The notes under the pieces are model-generated. The model saw nothing but the letters and a program-made list of their open reading frames with translations, did not search any database and had not been told where the DNA came from. From the NCBI GenBank assembly GCA_031282935.1, contig JAITCS010000037.1, positions 1 through 12,671 of the forward strand: DNA of 12,671 nucleotides, in the 5' to 3' direction. The translations under genes were made by a program, and so were the position numbers. The stretch's first letter is position 1; each line of letters starts with the position of its first letter. This DNA comes from Cellulomonadaceae bacterium. Its GTDB lineage: Bacteria > Actinomycetota > Actinomycetes > Actinomycetales > Cellulomonadaceae. Of this stretch, positions 8,201-12,671 are shown in pieces.

Positions 8201-10515
8201 ACCGTACCATCGCCCATCCGGGCGAAAATGCCGAAGTTTGTGGTGACTAGCTGCATAATTGAGGTCTGGGAAGCAGTCACTACCGCATCAAAACCGTCAA
8301 TTCGAACCAACGTGTGTTGGTCGCCGTCGTATCTTGTAACGCCCAGTTGGCGCGAAGCGTTAGCGTTAGCAACTCGATCCGCATTGCCGTCGTTGATGTT
8401 GAATTGGTTCAGGCCAGCACCCCACCAAGTGGTCATGCCAGCGCCAACGCGCGCCGCAATCGCTAGGTGGAGCGGGTTTAGGGTAGGCTCCGCGTCGCCG
8501 TCTTCGTCATCCTCATCGTCTTCTTCTGCATCGGGGTCGGTTTCGGCCTCGGCAGATGCAGCGGTGTCCGATTCGGTTTCAGATTCGGCACCTGGAATTG
8601 CCGCAGAATCGCCCGCAGCATATTCGTCTTCATCGTAGGCTTGCTCGTTATCGGCGTCCACATCTGGGGTCGGCGTGTCGTCAGTCTCTGATTCGTCGTC
8701 AATGGCGTCGGTGTCGTCAGTGGTGACATCGCCATCTACTGGGGTGTCGGCAAGATCGAGGTCGCTGTCGCCCGTTTCGGCGTCGGTTTCATCAGACGAA
8801 GTATATTCCTCAGATGCCGGGTAGCCGTCGGTGAGATAAGCGGCTTCGCCGCCCGCAATGGCGTCCAGCGCCGCGAAGACAGGCAGGCTTAGCAGGGCAG
8901 GGATTGCGAGAACCGGCAGGATTCCGAACGCATGCTGCGCTAGGGCTGGAATGACGACGCGCATAGGGTCAAAACCGGCAGCGGCGTCATCGGACAAACC
9001 ATCAAGGTCGCTATCGTTGTTGTCCGTATCGTCGTCGCTAACTACCAACGCGTCGTCGGAATCAGGAACGGCGGAATCGAGCGAGCTGTCATCGCCCTCG
9101 CTGTCGTCGCCCTCTTCAATGATATCTTCCTGGTCGCCAGCAACCAGCTCACCGTCAGCGGTAAGGTCGTCGTCCGCGAGTATCTCATCGTCTGCGAGCA
9201 CATCATCATCTGTGGCAGTATCGCCGTCAACGATCAGCTCGCCGTCGCCGGAATAGTCATCGCCGTAATAATCGTCTTCGTAAAGGGCGTCGGAATCGTC
9301 CTCATCGTAATCAGAATCCGCATAATCCGAATCCGCAGATTCCGAATCCTCTAACTCGTCCTCTTCATACTCGTCTTCTTCGTACTCATCGTCCGAAATA
9401 AGCTCACCAATCGCAATCGCAGCGCCGGAAACCTCAAGGAACAACTGGTTTCTGCCAGCGGAAATCCCCACAACGTGAGCGCCAGCCCCAAGCGGTGCCA
9501 AATCAACCAGCGCAGGCAAAAGGGTGTTACCGGCGCTCAAGCCGAGCGCGGTCTGACCGTTCGTGTTTGAACCCCAGGAATACACGGCGCCACTGGCGGT
9601 CAAAGCGTGGCCAGAGGTCAAAGTCGCGGCAATGTCCACTACGCCGGTCATTACCTGCCGAGGCAAAAAGTGCGCGAGCCGAGCGGGAGTGACTTGCCCA
9701 GCCCCGGAAGCGGCCGATGGCGGGGTGCCCAAGTAAGCTGGCGCCCAAAGGTCAACTAGGTGTTGCGGCACGGCGTCGCCAACGTAACCGCGACCCAACT
9801 GGCCGTGAGCGTTGCCGCCCCAACTCCACAAGGTGCCGTCTGAGGCGAGGGCCAAAACGAAGTCGCCACCAGCGGCTACCCGAGTGAACACTCGGGGAAC
9901 GTATACCTCTTCAACCGCGTCCCAAATGTCAAAAACGTTCGCAACCGTGCCGGTTTCCTCGTCTTCCCAAGGCTCCCATGCGGCGGACGCGGCCTCGAAA
10001 TCTTCACCAGAGCCTTCAGCCGGGGTGAACTCGCGCACCCAATGTTGGCCCACCGGCAACACGCTGGCAAAGAAATCGGTGTCGCCGTCTTGTGCGGTGC
10101 CGGAGCCAGCCCCGAACGATGCGGTCGGGAAGTTCGTGGGGTTAACCGCTAATGTGGCCTGGTAGCCCAGACCCAACTGGCCGAGACCGCGAGCGCCCCA
10201 AGCGTGAAGCACGCCGCCCTCGTCAATTACCACACCAAAGTCGTTACCCAGCGCCACCTGCCCGGCGGGAACGTTAGCCGCAGCCGGAATAGTGAGGTTG
10301 CCGGTTTCCCCGTTGCCGAGGCGATTGTCCGCACCAGCGCCCCAACTCCAGGCCGCCAAGCCCAAGGAGTAGTCGTGAATTAGGGGTGCGAAAGCGTTTC
10401 CTGGCCCGGTGAACGTCGGTTCCGAGGCTGCAGCTCCAGCGGTTGAGATAGCGGCGGTGGCCGCGAGCGCCACGGTGGTGGCGGCACCTATGAAGGTCCG
10501 AAAGAGGTTTCTCAT
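5254..10515 (-). CDS. Large secreted protein with two RCC1-type beta-propellers
   Basis: The product has 1753 residues. Residues 1-30 form a classical signal peptide (Arg3, Arg6, hydrophobic core, Ala-rich cleavage site). RCC1-type WG motifs followed by GQLG-like turns group in two sets. Set one is at about 57, 106, 232, 314, 698, 774 and 881, plus a degenerate one near 368-370. Set two is at about 1077, 1131, 1215, 1277, 1339, 1408 and 1507. Each set fits one propeller of about seven blades. An Asp/Glu-rich region at about 373-680 interrupts the first propeller. An immunoglobulin-like module (about 931-1060, DUF11/DUF7507-like) links the propellers, and another follows at about 1580-1745. 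Only two cysteines are seen (1586, 1625). There is no sorting signal or C-terminal membrane helix, so the protein is released or held by partners. RCC1 propellers usually bind proteins; the partner is unknown. The ATG overlaps the previous stop (TAATG) and has a poor Shine-Dalgarno, so translation is probably coupled. Confidence 0.85.
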   Translation of the reverse strand: MRNLFRTFIGAATTVALAATAAISTAGAAASEPTFTGPGNAFAPLIHDYSLGLAAWSWGAGADNRLGNGETGNLTIPAAANVPAGQVALGNDFGVVIDEGGVLHAWGARGLGQLGLGYQATLAVNPTNFPTASFGAGSGTAQDGDTDFFASVLPVGQHWVREFTPAEGSGEDFEAASAAWEPWEDEETGTVANVFDIWDAVEEVYVPRVFTRVAAGGDFVLALASDGTLWSWGGNAHGQLGRGYVGDAVPQHLVDLWAPAYLGTPPSAASGAGQVTPARLAHFLPRQVMTGVVDIAATLTSGHALTASGAVYSWGSNTNGQTALGLSAGNTLLPALVDLAPLGAGAHVVGISAGRNQLFLEVSGAAIAIGELISDDEYEEDEYEEDELEDSESADSDYADSDYDEDDSDALYEDDYYGDDYSGDGELIVDGDTATDDDVLADDEILADDDLTADGELVAGDQEDIIEEGDDSEGDDSSLDSAVPDSDDALVVSDDDTDNNDSDLDGLSDDAAAGFDPMRVVIPALAQHAFGILPVLAIPALLSLPVFAALDAIAGGEAAYLTDGYPASEEYTSSDETDAETGDSDLDLADTPVDGDVTTDDTDAIDDESETDDTPTPDVDADNEQAYDEDEYAAGDSAAIPGAESETESDTAASAEAETDPDAEEDDEDDEDGDAEPTLNPLHLAIAARVGAGMTTWWGAGLNQFNINDGNADRVANANASRQLGVTRYDGDQHTLVRIDGFDAVVTASQTSIMQLVTTNFGIFARMGDGTVWSLGGNNFGTRGLDGFTTGTPAQPGSGVAGTFPANAALTTWVSDGTLPAGTNLPPWNSALGIAALQRVNFLANNPTQVRHALANAFVVNIAAGAESVYAVANSGLGFAWGNQTLSRLGNNTTSGQVATPQGLQQNDMRAANVIDIAAGSNFAFAIVAGTVKLNAEITSYVMGANGDRQEFMTADPDFRTVAYQIVVRNDGNILLRNIVVTVANGVPHIIPELAAGQAITLNGTVTATDWEFSTRGYLSRDVTATAAIGDPSRTTHTLDKQFGNVAAVVEGALGITIEKEAFLDLPPVAMNHIVTWGHVQRGSINTQSTTVLNFDFRNQPNVDPHAYVTQIASGNRHFVALLSDGSVWVWGDNQWNSTLSNAHSTNRPSTNPWRQSFAGNSNFTRNTPVRVPFGADWNHATASGETWGNRRAVQVRAGWRTSWVLADDGTVWAFGDNYAGQHGVGVRNTSSGNGSNGQVSHARRVQFPAGTQIVDVINGNWFVFALDSNGNMWQWGRNWGGGLGLGTSNTNYNLTPVLVNLPPGFVHGSAAGSDIGVHKVIAKADVVFIQGTDGSLWGRGRNDRGQLGRGFRGNSSVPANQRTGGIGPGINTWGRVNIDLDGHEILAISAAPEYVFALVSDGSLWSWGRNTGGVLGRGYTGERPTVQQIAVFMGIPNGANLSNAAAVTATGVANTNAARDAWHDDPRRVSTPAALAAETIVQISATTGYRDNVMVRTATGQVWSWGQGGDNRTGHGTNAAATRSIPAQITSNVAAVPAIGFASQTAFSALDIMDIAQADYAGAAIIAPRLVPFNTITASAIPPQCFQVALFSGNMRTGQLRPVPASREVSFTYYGDTTGVQVRCLNNRGRALSGSQLNAAGLVAPGVLESAVATQQTGLVPIPAGEEFVGDPSQIIWRYTVTNTGRLPLSGITVSDMFWFTGADGSLAEGMVNLVPGTQFAAGGAPPFALFPNQSAYWWSVNHVPAPWGQGG
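8476..9399 (-). other. Acidic insertion in the first RCC1 propeller
   Basis: Residues about 373-680 of the RCC1 protein are dominated by Asp, Glu and Ser. Two acidic stretches (about 373-516 and 565-677) flank a hydrophobic island (about 519-555). Just before the island, residues about 496-517 read DNNDSDLDGLSDD then FDP, which resembles a thrombospondin type 3 calcium loop (DxDxDGxxD...DP). The island ends in DAIAGGEAAYLTDG, which fits the 'AxGxxHxxxLTxDG' half of an RCC1 blade, so the acidic parts are best read as long loops projecting from the propeller. A membrane helix is the alternative reading of the island. Confidence 0.7.
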
Positions 10516-12233
10516 TACTGCAAGCCTGCTTTCCAGCTAAAGGTTAGGTAGGTGGTGTAGTAATCGGTTTCCAAGGACTGCTGCGGCGGTGCCCAGAATG
10601 TGCCCTGCCAAGCGTCGGAGTGCATCACGATTGCCCCGAGCGGGGAAACGGCGCGCACGGTCGCGATGTTTTCATACTGGGTTTGCTGGTAGCCGAAACC
10701 GGCGAAGATCAGGCAGAGCGTGAGGGTGCCGTTATCGCTGGTCGGAGTCACCAGTTCTTCGTCTTCGATGTCCGCGCCCAAGCCGTTGAGCGTATTAGCG
10801 GTGAGCGGCACGCCGTTTATGCCTGCGGCGCTCCATGCGCACTGTTCCAGGGTTTCTACCCAATAGGCGCGGACGGTTGCTTCTGCCAGGGCCGGGATTT
10901 CGGCGCCCGGTTCATTATTGGCTGAATTATTGGCGGATTCGAAGAACAAACCCACGCCCTCGCCCAGCAAATCGTCGAAATCGGTGACGTTTACTTGGAT
11001 ACCGAGCGCTACCGCGTGGCTGGCTTCAAACAGTAAGTCGGAGAATGCCGGGGTGATTTCGAGCTGCAGTTCGGCGCGTTCGGAATTGTTGTGGTCATGG
11101 TTGGAGGCTAGGCTCAGTTCAGCTATGACATAGTCCGCCACATCCTCATCGGGAACTCGTTCATCATCAACCGAAATTGCGGCCGTTATCTCGAATTGAC
11201 CAGTGGTTTTCGGCTCGTTATGCTCCACCACGATGATCGGGCTGAAAGTGTCCGACCAGCCAGCGGGTTCCGGCCTGACCTGCTGCAATGCGATTTCTAC
11301 CGGGATTTCGATTTCAATTTCGATGGGGTTGTAAAGGCGATACAGGTATGCGGCGTGGCGGTCAGCGCGGTCGTCCATATCCCAATCGTTGGTGGTTTCG
11401 CCTGCGATGGTGGCCGAGATTGCGAGGGTTACTGCTTGGGTGCGCGCGATGCTGGGTGGGAGCTCGAACGTGAACGTTTTAGTGGTGGTTTCGACAGGCT
11501 CAACCACCGGGGGTACAGGCTCAACCAACGGGTCGGTGGTTACGGTAGCGACCGCCGTGGTCTCGGTGACCGGCGCAGACCGAGCGGAGAGTCCGCTCGC
11601 GGACTCTACCGAGGGCCAGGAGGGCACAGGGAGCGCAGCGACCGACACAGGCTCAACCACCGGGGGGGTGGTTTCGACAGGCTCAACCACCGGGGGTACA
11701 GGCTCAACCACCGGGGGTACAGGCTCAACCGCCGGTGGGGTGGTTTCGACGGGCTCTACCGCCGGGGTTTCGACGGGCTCAACCGCCGGAAAGGGCTCAA
11801 CCAACAGGGTGGCGGACACATCGGAAATGCCCTCAGGCACGGCAACGGTGACAGCCAGTTGCGCCACCAGGTTGTCACCCTCGCGGGTCAGCGTCCCGGT
11901 GAAGGTCTGGGTGGCAACCAAGCCGTCATACTCAACCGCACCCGCTTTACCCAGGTCGAGAGTCAGTTCCCCCGAAGTAATAGTCGCCGCAGTTTCCGCG
12001 CTAAAAACAATGGGCGCCGTGGTGTTCCAGAGCGCGAGCGTAGAGCCGGTGAGAGCCCCAACGGCTAACACCGAGCCTAGCACGGCGGCTACCTGAGTGC
12101 GGAAACCCAGCCACGGCGATTTGCGCGCCTTTTTGGCGGCGGGATTGTCAAAGCCCGGACGAACTTCGGTGGCAGCGCCGAGCTGCGCGGCCCGAACATC
12201 GGCGCGCTTGGGGAGTTTCGGGTAAGCGACCAT
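10515..12233 (-). CDS. Alternate-signal (SipW-type) exported protein with VEPVETT repeat array
   Basis: The product has 572 residues. After a long basic N-terminal region (1-45) comes a hydrophobic segment (47-68) ending GSTLALW, then SAETAATITSGELTLDLG. This matches actinobacterial 'alternate signal-mediated exported' proteins (TIGR04089, RER_14450-like), relatives of TasA-type substrates of SipW-class signal peptidases. I recognise this from the motif, not from a search. A beta-rich domain begins near 85. It is interrupted at about 145-250 by repeats rich in Val-Glu-Pro-Val-Glu-Thr-Thr-Pro and resumes as TFTFELPPSIARTQAVTLAIS. The rest (to 572) has further beta-rich segments and two cysteines (465, 507) that could form a disulfide. 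No wall anchor is present. The ATG overlaps the stop of the upstream gene (TAATG) and has an AAGGAGG 9 nt before it. Family members can form extracellular fibres or matrix components, so a structural surface role is plausible but unproven. Confidence 0.8.
   Translation of the reverse strand: MVAYPKLPKRADVRAAQLGAATEVRPGFDNPAAKKARKSPWLGFRTQVAAVLGSVLAVGALTGSTLALWNTTAPIVFSAETAATITSGELTLDLGKAGAVEYDGLVATQTFTGTLTREGDNLVAQLAVTVAVPEGISDVSATLLVEPFPAVEPVETPAVEPVETTPPAVEPVPPVVEPVPPVVEPVETTPPVVEPVSVAALPVPSWPSVESASGLSARSAPVTETTAVATVTTDPLVEPVPPVVEPVETTTKTFTFELPPSIARTQAVTLAISATIAGETTNDWDMDDRADRHAAYLYRLYNPIEIEIEIPVEIALQQVRPEPAGWSDTFSPIIVVEHNEPKTTGQFEITAAISVDDERVPDEDVADYVIAELSLASNHDHNNSERAELQLEITPAFSDLLFEASHAVALGIQVNVTDFDDLLGEGVGLFFESANNSANNEPGAEIPALAEATVRAYWVETLEQCAWSAAGINGVPLTANTLNGLGADIEDEELVTPTSDNGTLTLCLIFAGFGYQQTQYENIATVRAVSPLGAIVMHSDAWQGTFWAPPQQSLETDYYTTYLTFSWKAGLQ
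11484..11808 (-). repeat. REP-like GGTTGAGCC(TGTCGAAACC) array inside coding sequence
   Basis: About nine copies of a unit with GGTTGAGCC at its core lie in some 325 bp. The full form, GGTTGAGCCTGTCGAAACC on the minus strand, occurs at about 11484-11513 and 11667-11696, with variants at about 11739-11789. Shorter forms lacking the second half occur at about 11513, 11643, 11696, 11718 and 11791. A 44-bp stretch at 11484-11527 is repeated exactly at 11667-11710. All copies are read in one frame as VEPVETT or VEPV-P-P. The full unit resembles a dispersed repeat that I recall from intergenic regions of many actinobacteria. Confidence 0.85.
11588..11607. repeat. 9-bp inverted repeat within the array
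   Basis: AGAGTCCGC and GCGGACTCT face each other across 2 nt, midway between the two 44-bp direct repeats. The surrounding codons (about residues 197-222) lack the VEPVETT pattern, so this looks like a different element between repeat copies. Confidence 0.7.
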
Positions 12234-12671
12234 TACGCTACGCCTCCTTGGATTTCGGCGGGGGTTTGTGCCTGATCACGGCGGCGGCGCTTCACCAACA
12301 TCAGGAACCCGATGGTTAAGGCCCCAAGTGCGGCGAACAAGAAAGAAAGGTCGGCGCCGGTTAGCGCCAACTCGGGTGCGGTGGCGGCGGGGTGGCCGGT
12401 GACAGGAACCTCGGGAGCTTGGCCGGTAATGGCAACGTCGGGAACTTCTGGGAGTTCGGGGGCGGGCACAACGGCCGTTTCGCCCAGTTCGGGAGCTTCC
12501 CCAGGAATGTACGTTACCGGGTAATACGGCGGCGTAATGGGGGTCACCGGCGTCACGGGCAGGAAGACAGGTGGGGTTTCGGGCAGGATGATCGGCGGCA
12601 GTGGAGGCGGAGGCGTCGGATCCGGATCCGCTGGGATCGGCGGTATCGTAACCGGAGGCATCAGAACCGGC
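12233..12671 (-). CDS. C-terminal part of a wall-anchored, proline-rich surface protein (LAXTG)
   Basis: This is the first visible gene of the operon and is cut by the right window edge. An ATG exists at 12661, but the frame stays open to the edge and the codons before it read Pro-Val-Leu, continuing the same proline-rich pattern. The true start is therefore almost certainly outside the window. The visible 145 residues comprise a Pro-rich stalk with P-x-x-P spacing, then three Thr-Gly boxes (VAITG, VPVTG, LALTG), a hydrophobic helix and an Arg-rich stop-transfer segment. LALTG matches the LAXTG signal used by class E sortases of high-GC actinobacteria. The protein would thus be cut between Thr and Gly and joined to the cell wall or to another subunit. 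About fourteen residues follow the Arg cluster, a longer cytoplasmic tail than usual. The stop codon overlaps the next start (TAATG). Confidence 0.8.
   Translation of the reverse strand, partial: PVLMPPVTIPPIPADPDPTPPPPLPPIILPETPPVFLPVTPVTPITPPYYPVTYIPGEAPELGETAVVPAPELPEVPDVAITGQAPEVPVTGHPAATAPELALTGADLSFLFAALGALTIGFLMLVKRRRRDQAQTPAEIQGGVA
12243..12249 (-). promoter_or_regulatory. Ribosome binding site of the alternate-signal protein gene
   Basis: AAGGAGG on the minus strand lies 9 nt before the ATG at 12233, inside the last codons of the upstream gene. It supports 12233 as the start and shows that this gene can initiate efficiently as well as by coupling to its upstream neighbour. Confidence 0.7.
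12278..12370 (-). other. Sortase sorting signal (LALTG, helix, Arg-rich tail)
   Basis: In order on the minus strand: LALTG, the spacer AD, about 20 hydrophobic residues (LSFLFAALGALTIGFLMLV) and KRRRR. This is the classic tripartite cell-wall sorting signal, with Ala in place of Pro at the second position, as expected for class E sortase substrates. Confidence 0.85.

Noticed and set aside
8015..8638. Plus-strand open frame of 207 codons ending in poly-Ser
   Set aside because: The Ser runs are the antisense of Asp/Glu codons in the RCC1 protein, so it is a shadow.
11484..11808. CRISPR array
   Set aside because: Repeats are uneven in length and spacing, there are no unique spacers of constant size, and the whole stretch is an open coding frame.
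11196..12068. Plus-strand open frame of 290 codons rich in RLNHRGY repeats
   Set aside because: It is antisense to the alternate-signal gene and its repeats are the other-strand reading of the same DNA array. It has no start signal or domain.
11389..12096. Plus-strand open frame of 235 codons with STGSTTG repeats
   Set aside because: It is another antisense reading of the same array. The minus-strand frame has a signal sequence, a ribosome binding site and coupled neighbours.
12233..12661. Treating the ATG at 12661 as the start of a complete 142-residue protein
   Set aside because: The frame stays open to the edge with the same proline-rich pattern, there is no signal peptide, and a sorted surface protein needs one.

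Overview
The window looks like chromosomal DNA from an actinobacterium, probably of an Actinomycetaceae-like lineage (inference). The grounds are a 14-bp ParB site of the actinobacterial form, an 'alternate signal' secreted protein ending its signal in a TLALW-type box, a LAXTG sorting signal of the kind used by class E sortases, and copies of a GGTTGAGCCTGTCGAAACC unit that I recall as a dispersed repeat in actinobacterial genomes. GC content is moderate to high in most genes.

Left part (74-4322, all + strand): four ordinary metabolic genes. These are a class-3-type aldehyde dehydrogenase, a tyrosine-phosphatase-like protein with a CX5R loop, a glycerophosphodiester phosphodiesterase 13 bp behind it, and UDP-glucose 4-epimerase (galE). 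The short leader of galE holds a perfect parS palindrome (3185-3198), so this stretch probably lies in the origin-proximal, ParB-loaded part of the chromosome. GalE has about 26 extra residues in its first Rossmann unit.

Middle (4352-5061, - strand): an AT-richer gene split by a one-base frameshift at a run of four A's (4904-4907, + strand). Adding one base restores a continuous 236-codon frame whose centre resembles a PD-(D/E)XK nuclease fold. A strong hairpin terminator (5214-5237) separates it from the operon to its right.

Right part (5254-12671, - strand, read right to left): a tight three-gene cell-surface operon whose two junctions are both TAATG stop/start overlaps. The first gene, cut by the window edge, encodes a proline-rich stalk with a LALTG sorting signal, a membrane helix and an Arg-rich tail. 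The second encodes an exported protein with an alternate (SipW-type) signal and a Val-Glu-Pro-Val-Glu-Thr-Thr repeat array made of REP-like DNA. The third encodes a 1753-residue secreted protein with two RCC1-type beta-propellers, immunoglobulin-like modules and a long Asp/Glu-rich insertion carrying a calcium-loop-like motif. Together they suggest an undescribed surface assembly: one wall-anchored part and two exported parts made in coupled translation. This operon is the most interesting part of the window. Its function is not evident from sequence.

No tRNA, rRNA, transposase or CRISPR array was seen.
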